Below the pieces are notes generated by a model. It saw only the letters and a program-made list of their open reading frames with translations, had not been told where the DNA came from and made no database searches. The translations under genes were made by a program, and so were the position numbers. DNA of 64,000 nt from CAIWTU01 sp963815135. Its GTDB lineage: Bacteria; Desulfobacterota; Desulfuromonadia; Geobacterales; Geobacteraceae. Below, piece by piece: positions 42,572 through 53,254 of the stretch. Numbering within the stretch: the first letter of the stretch is position 1; each line of letters begins with the position of its first letter. The stretch covers positions 1 to 64,000 of the forward strand of contig CAWFFO010000001.1 of NCBI GenBank assembly GCA_963815135.1. The letters run 5' to 3'.

Positions 42572-45016
42572 ATGAGCAGGTATTCCTTTAGTGAACTCGT
42601 AGATGTAGTAAAATTGCAGGACCTGATGGATCGTTTTTACGAAGCGACCGGTATCCCTGTCGGAATCATCGATCTCGAGGCGAATATTCTTGTGGCAACG
42701 GGATGGCAGGAGGTCTGCACCCATTTTCACCGCGTCCATCCGGAAACCCTGAATCGCTGTCGACAGAGCGATGCCTATATTCTGAATAATCTCCACCTGG
42801 GCGGTTACATAGAATACAAATGCAAAAACGGGCTCTGGGACCTTGCCGTACCACTTGTGATCGGCGAAGAGCACCTGGCAACACTTTTCCTTGGTCAGTT
42901 CTTCTATGAGGACGAAATCCCCGATATTGAATTCTTCCGCAGGCAGGCTATGGAGTTCGGTTTCGATGAGGACGTGTACCTTACGGCACTGGGCAGGGTG
43001 CCGGTATTCAGCAGGGACAAGGTGAAAAGCATAATGGAATATTACAGCGTCTTCGTCCGGTTCCTTATCGACACGGGTTTGACAAATCGGAAACGGATCG
43101 AAACGGAAAAGGCGCTCAGGAACAGCCAGGAACAGATGCGGATGTTTTTTCAGGCAAGCCCGGACAACATCATGGTGACCAGGCTTGCCAATGACGAAAT
43201 CTATGATGTGAATGAAAAATTTGCCGCCACCTTTGGCTATACAAGGGAAGGGCTGATCGGCAAAACGTCGAAGTTACTCAATCTGTGGGCTTGTGAAGAT
43301 GACCGGGAAAAATTCGCAACTTACATTGGGAAAGCCGGATGTTGTGATGATCTGGAGACGGAATTCCGCACGAAGGACGGAATGGGGATTCCCATCCTCA
43401 TCTCGTCACAACGGATCAAGAGTGAAGAAGAGGATCTGGTCATTTCGATATGTCGCAATATAACTGAAAGAAAGCAGTTTGAGCTTGCCCTGAAGGAAAG
43501 CGAGGCCCGCTATCGGGCAATAGTCGAAGAATTCGACGGAATGATTTATATCTGTTCCAGTGATTACCGGATCGAATTCATGAATGAACGCCTGATCCGG
43601 CGCACGGGACGTGACGGCACCGGAGAGTGCTGTTACAAGGCCCTGCACGAACTGGACGAAGTCTGCCCCTGGTGTGTTAATGAACAGGTGCTTCGAGGAG
43701 AGAAGGTGCGATGGGAGGTCCAGAGCCCCAAGGACGGCAGATGGTATTACGTGGTAAATACTCCGATAGTGCACCAGGACGGATCGGTCTCGAAACAGGC
43801 ATGCATTATCGATATAACGGACAGGAAGCGGGCAGAGGAAGAGAAGGTTCTCCTGGAACGCAGGATCAGGGAAACGCAGAAACTGGAGAGCCTTGGCGTC
43901 CTGGCTGGAGGAATTGCCCATGATTTCAACAATATACTTACAGCAATCATCGGTAACACAAGCCTTGCGCGGCTGAAGCTGTCGTCCACCAGTCCGGCGT
44001 ATTCTTATCTGGAAAAGATTGAAACCTCATCACAGCGCGCCGCCGACCTGTGCAATCAGATGCTCGCCTATTCCGGCAAGGGGCAATTCAATATAATGCG
44101 CCTTGATCTGAGCGACATTGTGGAAGAAACGACGCACCTTCTCCAGCTTTCCATCAGTAAAAAGGCTTCACTCAAATACAATCTCGACCGGAATCTTCCA
44201 GCTGTCATGGCGGATGCCACTCAGGTCCGACAGATAATAATGAACCTGGTTATCAACGCCTCGGAAGCGCTGGGTGACAAGAATGGCATGATAACAGTTA
44301 CGACCGGCGTCATGTATGTGGATCGCGACTACCTGAAGGAAGACTATCTTTCTCCGGACACTGAAGAGGGAAACTACGTCTTCATGGAAGTAAGCGACAA
44401 CGGGTGCGGCATGGACAAGGAAACCTGCGCCAGGATATTCGATCCTTTTTTCACGACGAAGTTCACCGGTCGCGGACTCGGGCTGGCAGCCGTTCTCGGA
44501 ATTGTACGCGGACATAAGGGAGCTCTGAAAGTTTATTCCGAGCCGGGACACGGCACGACCTTCAAGCTGTTTCTTCCCTGTGCCGATGGTCCCGCCGAAT
44601 CTCCGGAAGCAAGACCTGATGCCTTATCCTGGAGGGGCGGCGGCGTTGCCATGGTTGTTGATGACGAAGAAACCGTGCGCACCGTGGTTGCAGGAATGCT
44701 GGAAAACTTCGGATTCAAGGTCGTACAGGCCCGGGACGGAATCGAGGCGCTGGCCCAGTTCGCCGATATCAGCGACAGGATCAGACTGGTCATGACAGAC
44801 CTGACCATGCCGCGCCTTGACGGATCGGAAACATTACGCGAACTGCGCCGCATAAAATCTGATGTCAAAGTAATAATGATGAGCGGATTCAATGAATGTG
44901 ACACAATGAGCCGTTTTGCCGGAAAAGAAAATATAGGCTTCATTCAGAAGCCTTTCAGCGCGGAAAAACTTCTTGAAAAGCTTCAGGCCTTTTGCCCGGA
45001 GGTGACAGACGGATAA
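42572..45016 (+). CDS. PocR/PAS hybrid sensor histidine kinase
   Basis: 814-residue cytoplasmic hybrid kinase with no membrane segment. A PocR ligand-binding domain (about 1-165: FSELVDVVKLQDLMDRFYEA, GYIEYKCKNGLWDLAVPLVI, FLGQFFYEDE) senses a small molecule. Two PAS domains follow (about 185-305 and 310-425; the second has CysTrp-type CPWCVNEQVLRGEKVRW). Then HisKA with His450 in AGGIAHDFNNIL, a HATPase domain (MNLVINASEAL, EVSDNGCGMDKETCARIFDPFFTTKFTGRGLGLA) and a receiver domain with phospho-acceptor Asp743 (MTDLTMPRLDG). No separate output regulator lies beside it. In other bacteria PocR senses hydrocarbon derivatives such as propanediol; the ligand here is unknown. Confidence 0.9.
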   Translation: MSRYSFSELVDVVKLQDLMDRFYEATGIPVGIIDLEANILVATGWQEVCTHFHRVHPETLNRCRQSDAYILNNLHLGGYIEYKCKNGLWDLAVPLVIGEEHLATLFLGQFFYEDEIPDIEFFRRQAMEFGFDEDVYLTALGRVPVFSRDKVKSIMEYYSVFVRFLIDTGLTNRKRIETEKALRNSQEQMRMFFQASPDNIMVTRLANDEIYDVNEKFAATFGYTREGLIGKTSKLLNLWACEDDREKFATYIGKAGCCDDLETEFRTKDGMGIPILISSQRIKSEEEDLVISICRNITERKQFELALKESEARYRAIVEEFDGMIYICSSDYRIEFMNERLIRRTGRDGTGECCYKALHELDEVCPWCVNEQVLRGEKVRWEVQSPKDGRWYYVVNTPIVHQDGSVSKQACIIDITDRKRAEEEKVLLERRIRETQKLESLGVLAGGIAHDFNNILTAIIGNTSLARLKLSSTSPAYSYLEKIETSSQRAADLCNQMLAYSGKGQFNIMRLDLSDIVEETTHLLQLSISKKASLKYNLDRNLPAVMADATQVRQIIMNLVINASEALGDKNGMITVTTGVMYVDRDYLKEDYLSPDTEEGNYVFMEVSDNGCGMDKETCARIFDPFFTTKFTGRGLGLAAVLGIVRGHKGALKVYSEPGHGTTFKLFLPCADGPAESPEARPDALSWRGGGVAMVVDDEETVRTVVAGMLENFGFKVVQARDGIEALAQFADISDRIRLVMTDLTMPRLDGSETLRELRRIKSDVKVIMMSGFNECDTMSRFAGKENIGFIQKPFSAEKLLEKLQAFCPEVTDG

Positions 45017-45091
45017 GAGTAAAAAAGATTGTAAAATATTAAAGAGTTTGGCTTTCTTGACTCTGTTGCCGTTCCGGTATAAATAAACAAG

Positions 45092-46735
45092 ATGAATTAT
45101 CATCTGAACCGGGCAATTAATGTCATGAAAAAGGGATCGGCTGCCATCAGCGGACTGCTGATATTTTTCGCCATTTGGACATTCATGCTTTGCACCGGTT
45201 ACGATGCCCTGGCCGGTTCCGCCGCTGAACAAGGGGTCTCCGGGATTGCGGAACAAGGGGACCTCTACGGAGTTTTGTCGCTCCCCTTCGACCGGGGTGC
45301 TATCCAGGCAGATCCGGGATATTCCGTACAACCGTTAAAATGGGATATCCGCTTCATCGGCCCTGCGCAGGATACTACGCCGGGAAACGAAATAAAAGCT
45401 CCAGTTACCGCAGTCCAGCGCGGACGCATGAACTGCGGCAATTATTCACTACTCGCAGAACTCGGCTCTCTTCAATTGCCGGGACTACCTTCTCTCTTCA
45501 AAGATATTTCCTATCGGGGCGGCAGAGTTTCACTGGACACCGGGTTTTCGGGTAACTCGCTCAGCCTTGCGGCTTTTACTGCGACCAGTGGTTTCTTGAC
45601 CGGCAGTGCCTCCCATACTTCCCGTTCAGGTCACGAATACAATATAGCCGGCACCACCGGCGATATCGGTTTTCTCGCGGGAAAAGCCCATCTCAAAACC
45701 TGCTTCATTACAGCTGATGAAATTCCGGGCGTACCCACCATTGACCGCACAATGACTTTACATAACGGAGGAACCGCCAGGGTTTCCACAAGCATAGATC
45801 CGTATGAAGGCCTGGCTGTTCTGGAAACGGATATAGTTTTTTCCCGTTTTGCCGGGAAATCCGACGTTGAATCCCGTGACACCAGGGATATCGATTACAA
45901 GCTCAAGCTTGGCGGCGAACGTGCATCTTTCGGGTATGGAGCAATCATTGAACACATGTCCTCCGAATATATCCTGTCAGCATCGGGGGTCACCAGGAAA
46001 GTTAAGGACCGTTACTCGTTTGACTCGAAGTTCGAACAGGCCGGTTATTCCATAAGTCTGGATCTTTCGCGGCTCCGGACGAGCATGAAAGGTGCCGGCC
46101 TGCAGATGAAAGGACTTGCTTTCGAAGGGAAACTTGCCTGTGCATATAAGGGTATAGAGGCGCTCCCCATTGCCCTGCAATACAGCAAGAACTTCGATAC
46201 CGAGACAAGGGACCAGGATGGCGAGTCTTCGACCAAGACCGAAACCGATTCGTTTTCGGGAGATATACACTATAAGGGCGGGTTGATAAATATGGACCTG
46301 AACGGGAAGTTCAGCGAGCGGAAAGATCTTCTCACGCAAAAGGGGGAACAGGCAGTTACGACGGTCTCCTTTTCGCCCCGGCTGGTTCTTGAAGACCTGA
46401 GCATAGCCCACAGCATATCACTGCACCACCTGCAACAGTTTGCCGACAACAGCCGCATCGATACGTATACTTTTAAACTGGGAGCGAAAGGCAGGGCCCC
46501 GGAGGGTATTCTCAATTATGAACTCAACGGCGGCTTTCTGCGGACTGAGTCCAGCACGACGGATAGCATCAATGAAAGCCTCACCACCAATTTCAGGATT
46601 TCCATGCCACTTCCCCAATTGTTCGACGGCTGGAAGCCGCCTTCGTTCGGAATAAACGGGGAATACAAAAACAATCTCAGGCCTTCCTTCGGACAGGATA
46701 ATTTTTCACTGTTTCTATCCATCGGCAACGGTTAG
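45092..46735 (+). CDS. Exported beta-rich protein, probably outer membrane
   Basis: 547 residues with a signal-peptide-like N terminus (MKKGSAAISGLLIFFAIWTFMLCTGYDALAGS after a short extension; the start may be 45092 or 45125). The rest alternates polar and aromatic residues in short strands with frequent Tyr, Ser and Thr (SYRGGRVSLDTGFSGNSLSL, DRYSFDSKFEQAGYSISLDLS), as in beta-barrels. The end NFSLFLSIGNG lacks the canonical terminal Phe. No family recognised. It follows the sensor kinase by 75 bases in the same direction and may be its target or partner. Confidence 0.6.
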   Translation: MNYHLNRAINVMKKGSAAISGLLIFFAIWTFMLCTGYDALAGSAAEQGVSGIAEQGDLYGVLSLPFDRGAIQADPGYSVQPLKWDIRFIGPAQDTTPGNEIKAPVTAVQRGRMNCGNYSLLAELGSLQLPGLPSLFKDISYRGGRVSLDTGFSGNSLSLAAFTATSGFLTGSASHTSRSGHEYNIAGTTGDIGFLAGKAHLKTCFITADEIPGVPTIDRTMTLHNGGTARVSTSIDPYEGLAVLETDIVFSRFAGKSDVESRDTRDIDYKLKLGGERASFGYGAIIEHMSSEYILSASGVTRKVKDRYSFDSKFEQAGYSISLDLSRLRTSMKGAGLQMKGLAFEGKLACAYKGIEALPIALQYSKNFDTETRDQDGESSTKTETDSFSGDIHYKGGLINMDLNGKFSERKDLLTQKGEQAVTTVSFSPRLVLEDLSIAHSISLHHLQQFADNSRIDTYTFKLGAKGRAPEGILNYELNGGFLRTESSTTDSINESLTTNFRISMPLPQLFDGWKPPSFGINGEYKNNLRPSFGQDNFSLFLSIGNG

Positions 46736-46788
46736 AAAAACATTGGGAACATTCCAGGATGCTCTCTGTTAGATGGGAAGTTTCAATT

Positions 46789-47301
46789 CTACAATGCGAT
46801 ACCGGAGCAGTCCGCAATCTGCAGGATATTCCCCGCATCAATAATCTCCGCCCTAGCTTCATCACCCTCAATTTGCAATACGGCAATACTTTGTCTGCCG
46901 ACGGCTTCTTTCAGGGTTCCGGGATTGATAAACAGAATCCCTTCTTTTTCCTCTATGTTCGCCAAATGGGTATGCCCGTAAAGAACAATATCCGCTCTGC
47001 ACGTTTTTGCTTTTCTGAATAATCCGGCAAGTCCGGACTTTACCTGAAACCGGTCTCCGTGCGTAATTAAAATTCTTTTACCGGAAATGTCCAGCCCGGC
47101 CAAGTGCGGAAAATTGCCGTCCGTATCGCAGTTGCCCGACACAATGACCAGCTTGCGTTCCAGTGCAAGTCCGATTATTTCCGCGTCTCCGGAATTATCG
47201 CCCAGATGGATTATCTGTTCGAAATCACCGAGAAGGTCGAGCATCTTCAGTGCAAGGGCATAATTGCCGTGTGTGTCGGATAAAACAGCTATTTTCATCA
47301 A
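46789..47301 (-). CDS. YfcE/MJ0936-type metallophosphodiesterase
   Basis: 170 residues carrying all calcineurin-like metal motifs: SDTHGN, HLGDNSGD, SGNCD, ITHGD and LYGHTH, then the family's FINPGTL. Small phosphodiesterases of this type hydrolyse phosphodiester bonds with Mn; the physiological substrate is usually unknown. It is convergent with the preceding exported protein gene. Confidence 0.9.
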   Translation of the reverse strand: MMKIAVLSDTHGNYALALKMLDLLGDFEQIIHLGDNSGDAEIIGLALERKLVIVSGNCDTDGNFPHLAGLDISGKRILITHGDRFQVKSGLAGLFRKAKTCRADIVLYGHTHLANIEEKEGILFINPGTLKEAVGRQSIAVLQIEGDEARAEIIDAGNILQIADCSGIAL

Positions 47302-47493
47302 TTTGGGTGATTTTTAATTTTACCGGTGTTCCCCGACCCGTTTCTGTGGTAAATGTTTCTCCTGACAGAGCGATTTGTGAATCGGATGGACGCTTGATGA
47401 TTCGAAATTTGCGGCGACTTATCGGTTCAAGTTTTTTTGTCAGGTCCTGTAACCGATTCCGAGAATTTACATAAGGCTGAAAGGGGAGTCAAT

Positions 47494-48381
47494 ATGAAAA
47501 TGAAGCACGTACTGCTGATGATGGGGATAGCGGTTTTCCTCATGTTGTTGTTTACGTTTTCCGTCTTTGTCGCTTATCTCCTGCACGGAGACAGGCATTC
47601 TTTTCTCCTGGGGGAAGGAGTGGGAATCGTGGAAGTAAACGGCATGATCACCGAATCGAAGGATACGATCAAGCAGTTGCATGATTTCGGGGAAAACGAA
47701 AAAATCAAGGCGGTTGTTCTTCGCATAGATTCTCCGGGCGGTGTCGTCGGGCCGACCCAGGAGATCTACGAGGAAGTTGGCAAGCTGACCGCGAAAAAGA
47801 AGGTAGTCGTTTCCATGGGAAGCGTTGCGGCTTCCGGCGGATATTATATTTCTGCGCCTGCGAACATGATATTCGCCAATCCGGGGACGCTCACCGGCAG
47901 TATAGGGGTGCTCATGGAACTGTCGAACATCGAAGGACTGCTTGGCAAGATCGGGTTGAAGTCGTATGTACTGAAAAGCGGCAAGTTCAAGGACACGGGT
48001 TCACCGGTGCGCAAGATGACAAAAGAAGACAAGGCAGTGCTGCAGAGTGTGGTTGACAGCATGTACGGACAATTCGTGAAGGCCGTGGCAATGGGGCGCA
48101 GGCTTCCGGTGGATGAAGTCAGGCGGCTGGCGGACGGTCGTGTATATTCCGGTGAACAGGCACTGCACCTGAAGCTGGTCGACAGGCTGGGGAACCTGCA
48201 GGATGCGGTTGCGGAAGCCGCGAAACTGGCCGGTATCAAGGGCGAACCGGAGATAATCTATCCACCTGAAAAAAAGAAGTCTTTTCTGGGGCTGCTGATG
48301 GAGGAATCTGTCGGAAGGTTGACGGGCAAGGTCGGGGAAAAAGGCGGCGCAAGCGCTCGATACGAGTTTGAAGGAATGTAG
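47494..48381 (+). CDS. sppA: Signal peptide peptidase SppA (short form)
   Basis: 295 residues from ATG 47494 (GGGGAG upstream). One membrane helix at residues 4-27 is followed by a ClpP-fold serine protease with a Ser-Lys dyad: nucleophile in VVSMGSVAASGGYYISAPA and Lys in VLKSGKFKDTGSP. RIDSPGGVVGPTQEIYEEV, GTLTGSIGVL and DGRVYSGEQALHLKLVDRLGNLQDA complete the pattern. Half the length of E. coli SppA, as usual for this form. It digests cleaved signal peptides at the membrane. It ends two bases before the convergent TVP38 gene. Confidence 0.92.
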   Translation: MKMKHVLLMMGIAVFLMLLFTFSVFVAYLLHGDRHSFLLGEGVGIVEVNGMITESKDTIKQLHDFGENEKIKAVVLRIDSPGGVVGPTQEIYEEVGKLTAKKKVVVSMGSVAASGGYYISAPANMIFANPGTLTGSIGVLMELSNIEGLLGKIGLKSYVLKSGKFKDTGSPVRKMTKEDKAVLQSVVDSMYGQFVKAVAMGRRLPVDEVRRLADGRVYSGEQALHLKLVDRLGNLQDAVAEAAKLAGIKGEPEIIYPPEKKKSFLGLLMEESVGRLTGKVGEKGGASARYEFEGM

Positions 48382-48383
48382 GT

Positions 48384-49079
48384 TCAGGGCTGATTTTCGC
48401 CGGTGTGGCGTGCCTTCCTGAATTTTCTGTACAGTACCGGCACCAGTGCGAACAGGGAAAGAAGTACCAGTGAAGCGAGTACCCGGGGTGAGGCGATGTC
48501 GCCGACGCTGCTGATGGTGGCAAGACTTGCGCCGGCGTTGCAATAGACAAAGGCGCCGGGGATGATTCCGAGTAAAGTCCCGAGAAAGAAAGTCCGTGTC
48601 CGCATGCCGGTCAGACCGGCGCCGAGATTTATCAGGAAAAACGGGAACAGGGGCACTAGACGGAGAAACAGAAGGTAGCTGAATCCCTCCCTGTCCAGTT
48701 CCCGGTTGATTTTTTCCAGGCGGGAGCCGAATTTTCCGCTGACGGCGGCACGGAAAATATATCTCGTCAATAGAAATGCCAGTGTTGCACCCATGGTGGC
48801 GGAAATCACCGCATAAACCGTTCCCAGTATGGGCCCGAACAGGGCGCCCGCGGCCAGTGACAGGATGGTCGCGCCGGGAAGGGACAGCGCAGTCTGGACG
48901 ACATACAGTATGATGAAAACGGAGACTGCCTGTAAGGTATGGAGCTCGTACCATTTTTCGAGCTGAGCCCTGTTCGATTTGAGCGATTCCAGCGTGAGAT
49001 GATCCGCCAGTCGAAAATAATAGGCAAGCGCAATCAGGATTATTATTGCAACGAGAACTATCAGCCTCTGCCTGTTCAT
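48384..49079 (-). CDS. TVP38/TMEM64 (DedA-related) membrane protein
   Basis: 231 residues from the ATG at 49079 (GGAGAGGCGG upstream). Five or six membrane helices. The SNARE-associated Golgi motif region is ATILSLAAGALFGPILGTVYAVISATMGATLAFLLTRYIF, then FLRLVPLFPFFLINLGAGLTGM and GTLLGIIPGAFVYCNAGASL. Family members may move lipids across membranes. Convergent with sppA. Confidence 0.88.
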   Translation of the reverse strand: MNRQRLIVLVAIIILIALAYYFRLADHLTLESLKSNRAQLEKWYELHTLQAVSVFIILYVVQTALSLPGATILSLAAGALFGPILGTVYAVISATMGATLAFLLTRYIFRAAVSGKFGSRLEKINRELDREGFSYLLFLRLVPLFPFFLINLGAGLTGMRTRTFFLGTLLGIIPGAFVYCNAGASLATISSVGDIASPRVLASLVLLSLFALVPVLYRKFRKARHTGENQP

Positions 49080-49208
49080 GTTTCCGCCTCTCCGGAGAAA
49101 TTTCCCCGGGGGATTGACCTGTGTCAATTGAATCCCCGCATATGTGAAGTAAAGTATAAACCAGGCCCATGACGGGGGAAAGTCAAAAACGGCACAAGGG
49201 AGGAAAAC

Positions 49209-49538
49209 ATGAACGAACAGAAGAGCCTGGCTGGAGAAGTCCTGACATTATCCGAACTCATAAACTACCAGGACGGCTCGGTGGTGAGCCGGACCCTCGT
49301 TGACAGGGGGATAGGGACCATAACCCTCTTCGCTTTCGACAAGGGGCAGGGGCTGAGCGAGCACACCGCACCCTTCGACGCGGTTGTCCAGGTAGTAGAC
49401 GGAGAATCGGAGATTATTATTTCAGGTGCAAAACACAACCTGCACGCCGGACAAATGATAATAATGCCTGCAAATCAGCCACACTCCGTGAAGGCTGTGG
49501 AAAAATTCAAAATGCTGCTGGTCATGATAAGAGCCTGA
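49209..49538 (+). CDS. Cupin-domain protein
   Basis: 109 residues forming one cupin barrel: metal-binding EHTAPFDAVVQVVDGESEIIISG (His and Glu) and MIIMPANQPHSVKAVEKFKMLLVM (His). Substrate unknown; in Geobacter relatives such cupins are often stand-alone. GGGAGG lies upstream of the ATG. The gene points away from the TVP38 gene. Confidence 0.87.
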   Translation: MNEQKSLAGEVLTLSELINYQDGSVVSRTLVDRGIGTITLFAFDKGQGLSEHTAPFDAVVQVVDGESEIIISGAKHNLHAGQMIIMPANQPHSVKAVEKFKMLLVMIRA

Positions 49539-49572
49539 ACGGAGTGCAGCTTTGTCATGTGACCCATTCCCG

Positions 49573-49602
49573 TTGACACATCTTTGTAATTCATGTCATA
49601 AT
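49573..49602 (+). promoter_or_regulatory. Promoter of dnaE
   Basis: TTGACA (49573-49578), an 18-base spacer and CATAAT (49597-49602), about 75 bases before the dnaE ATG. Confidence 0.6.
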
Positions 49603-49631
49603 CCGACAGATTTCAGACATCAAAAATTGAA

Positions 49632-49657
49632 GGGAGCCGACGGAGAGCGCGGCTCCC
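49632..49657. promoter_or_regulatory. Hairpin in the dnaE leader
   Basis: GGGAGCCG and CGGCTCCC form a perfect 8-base stem between the promoter and the dnaE ribosome site. There is no T-run on the plus strand, so it is more likely a leader structure than a dnaE-direction terminator. Confidence 0.5.
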
Positions 49658-49678
49658 ATCATTGTTTCTAAGGGGAAT

Positions 49679-52600
49679 ATGCACCAGGCGAATTTTGCAC
49701 ATCTCCACGTACACAGCCAGTATTCGCTCCTTGACGGGCGATAAAAATCCGTGACCTGGTGGAGAAGGCCGGGGAATACCGGATGCCGGCCGTGGCCGTT
49801 ACCGACCACGGCAACATGTTCGGCGCCATGGAGTTCTATCTAAGTGCAAGTCCGCCGGCATCAAGCCGGTCATCGGCAGCGAGGTCTACATGGCTCCCGG
49901 TTCGCGCATTCGCCAGGGAAGCCAGGAGCATCGGCGATGCGTTCCACTACCACCTGATCCTGCTCTGCGAGAACCTCACCGGGTACCGGAACCTCTGCAA
50001 GCTGGTCTCCGCCGGCTACAAGGAAGGGTTTTACCGCCGGCCCCGCATCGACAAGGAGGTGCTGGCCGAGCACTCCGAAGGGCTGATCGTCCTTTCCGCC
50101 TGCCTCAAGGGAGAGGTGGCCACGCTCTGCGGCCGGAACAGGATGGAGGAGGCCCGGGCCGCCGCCCGTGGAATTCGCCAGCGATTTTCCCCGGACGCTA
50201 CTACATCGAGACTCCAGGAAAACACCATTCCGGAGCAGACGTGGCCAACAAGGCGGCTGCTGCGCAGGTCGCCGGCGAGCTGGACCTGCCGCTGGTGGCG
50301 ACCAACGACTGCCACTACCTGAACCGGGAGGATGCCCGGGCCCACGAGGTGCTGCTCTGCATCCAGACCGGCAAGACCATGAGCGACTCCCCCGGATGCG
50401 GTTTTCCGCCGATGAGTTCTACTTCAAATCGCCCGAGGAGATGGCGGCTGCCTTCCATTACGCGCCCGGAGGCGGTTACCAATACCGTTCGGATCGCCGA
50501 GCGATGCAACCTCGAGCTTGATTTCAAGACCTACCATTTTCCCCAGTACTCACCGCCGGATGGCAAGTCCCTGGACGAAGTGCCTGGAACGGGAGGCCCG
50601 GGAAGGGCTGGCCTCGCGCCTGGCAGCCATCCGGGCCAAGCGCCCCGGCTTTACCGCAGAGCAGGAGAAGCGCCTACCGCGACCGGCTTCGAGATCGAGC
50701 TGGACTGCATCAACCAGATGGGGTTTCCCGGCTATTTCCTGATCGTGGCCGACTTCATCAACTGGGCGAAGGACCACGACATACCCGTCGGCCCGGCAGG
50801 GGCTCGGCGGCCGGGTCACTGGTCGCCTACGCCATCCGGATCACCGATATCGACCCGATCCCCTACAACCTGCTTTTCGAACGCTTCCTCAACCCCGAGC
50901 GGATCTCCATGCCCGATATCGACGTGGACTTCTGCCAGGACCGCCGCGAGGAGGTGATCCAGTACGTTGCCGAGAAGTACGGGCGGGACAAGGTCTGCCA
51001 GATCATCACCTTCGGCACCATGGCCGCGCAAGGGGGTCATCCGCGACGTGGGACGGGCGCTCGATCTGCCCTACGGCGACGTGGACAGGATTGCCAAGCT
51101 GGTTCCCGACGTGCTCGGACATCACCCTGGAGAAGGCCATCAAGCAGGAGCCGAAGCTGAAGGAAATGGCCGCCGGCCGATACCCAAGGTGAAGGAGCTG
51201 CTGGACACCGCCCTGCTGCCTGGAAGGGCTGACCCGCCACGCCTCCACCCACGCCGCCGGTGTCGTGGTCGCTCCCGGGCCCTGGAAGAGTTCTGCCCGG
51301 TCTACAAGGACCAGAAGAGCGGCTCCATCACCACCCAGTACTCCATGAAGTACGTGGAGAAGATCGGCCTGGTGAAGTTCGACTTCCTGGGCCTCAAGAA
51401 CCTGACCGTCATCGACAACGCCGTGAAGCTGATCCGGGCGGGCAAAAATCCCGGACTTCGACATCACCCTGCTCTGCGGGATGACGACGAGGCGACCTAC
51501 AAGCTTCTCCAGTCGGGCAACACCACCGGCGTCTTCCAGCTGGAGTCCAGCGGCATGAAGGAACTGCTGGTGAAGCTGAAGCCCTCCTGCTTCGAGGACA
51601 TCATCGCCGTCTGCGCCCTCTACCGTCCCGGTCCGCTCGGCTCGGGCATGGTGGACGATTTCATCGACCGGAAGCACGGCAGGAAAAAGGTCGTCTACGA
51701 CCTGCCCGCAGCTGGAGCCGATCCTCAAGGACACCTACGGGGTCATCGTCTACCAGGAGCAGGTCATGCAGATCGCCCGGACCCTGGCCGGGTACTCCCT
51801 CGGCGGCGCCGACCTGCTGCGCCGGGCCATGGGGAAGAAGGACCCGGCGGCCATGGCCAAGGAGAAGGAGCAGTTCCTGGACGGGGCGAAGGAAAGCAGG
51901 GGATCGACCTGAAGAAGGCCGAAGCGATCTTCGACCTCATGGCGAAGTTCGCCGAGTACGGCTTCAACAAGTCCCACTCCGCCGCCTACGCCCTCGTCGC
52001 CTACCAGACCGCCTACCTCAAGGCCCACTATCCGGTGGAGTTCATGGCGGCGCTCCTCACCGAGGACATGGGGAACACCGACAAGGTGATCAAGAATATC
52101 AGCCGACTGCCGGGAAATGGACATCGAGGTGCTTCCCCCGACATCAATGCTTCCGACCGCTCGTTCCGGGTCCTCGGCAATTCGATCCGGTTCGGCCTCG
52201 GCGCGGTGAAGAACGTCGGGAGGGGCGCATCGAGGCGATCATCGAAGCGCGCAGGGAGCGGGCATTTCCGGGACATCTTCGATTTCTGCGAACGGGTGGA
52301 CCTGCGCAGGGTAAACAAGAGGGTTGTGGAATCGCTGATAAAGTGCGGCGCCTTTGATTCAACGGGCGCTAAAAGGGCACCGCTCATTGCCGCGCTGGAA
52401 GACGCAATGGGGCTGGGCCAGAAGATCCAGCAGGAACGGGAGAGCGCCCAGGTTTCCCTGTTCGGAACCGCAGAGATAGTCAAAGGCAACGGCAAGGGTG
52501 CCTGCACCATGCCCGACATCCCCGAATGGGGGGAGAAGGAACTGCTTTCCTTCGAGAAGGAGGCAATAGGTTTCTATATAACCGGCCATCCCCTGGCCCG

Positions 52601-53165
52601 GCATGCGGAGGACGTGAAACGCCTCTGCAGCGCAGATACCTCGACGCTTGCGGAAAGACCAGACAAGAGCGAAGTGCGGGTTTGCGGAATTATTGCCTCC
52701 ATTTCCGAAAAAATCACCAAGAAGGGCGACAGAATGGCTTTTGCCGTTCTGGAGGACCGCCTCGGTTCGGTCGAGATAATGGTTTTTCCGGATGTGTTTT
52801 CCCGAACGTCGGAATACATCAAGAGCGACGAACCCCTGCTGGTGACGGGGACCGTCGAAGCGGGCGAAGACAGCCGCAAGATCAAGGTAACGGATATCGT
52901 TCCGCTGCGTACGGCAAAGGAGCAGAATACCAGCAAGGTGTTTTTTACTCTCAAGGCGGATATTCTTCAGCGAGACCAGCTGGAATCCCTGAAGGACATC
53001 ATCTGCAGATACCGCGGTTCCTGCAAAACCTATGTGCACATGATCATACCTGAAAGCATAAGAACTACCATCAGGCTGCCGGATACATATTCGGTCCAGG
53101 CAAACGAAGATTTAACGCTGGAGGTTGAAAGACTCCTCGGTTATAATGCGACCACCTTCGCATAG
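49679..53165 (+). pseudogene. dnaE: DNA polymerase III alpha subunit, many frameshifts in the first 2.6 kb
   Basis: Replicative polymerase, DnaE1 type. ATG 49679 follows AAGGGGA and encodes FAHLHVHSQYSLLDG, the PHP domain start. Then AVAVTDHGNMFG, DCHYLNREDARAHEVLLCIQTGK, the polymerase active-site segment MPDIDVDFCQDRREEVIQYV, FDFLGLKNLTVIDNAV, CALYRPGPLGSGMV and AKFAEYGFNKSHSAAYALVAYQTAYLKAHYPVEFMAALL. From about 52260 the frame is clean through the OB fold (VRVCGIIASISEKITKKGDRMAF) to the stop. More than ten single-base breaks lie between 49740 and 52260. An intact copy is essential unless a second dnaE exists, so consensus errors are more likely than true decay. Confidence 0.85.
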
Positions 53166-53254
53166 AAGCGGTCGGATTTTGCACCACCATCCGTCCGGGC
53201 AAAAACATGGTTTGGAAAATACTTTCCTGAAGCATGCAAAAGGAGACCGGCTAA

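Noticed and set aside
49679..53165. Programmed frameshifting in dnaE
   Set aside because: Breaks are too many, of both directions and without a slippery motif; one or two programmed sites could not explain them.
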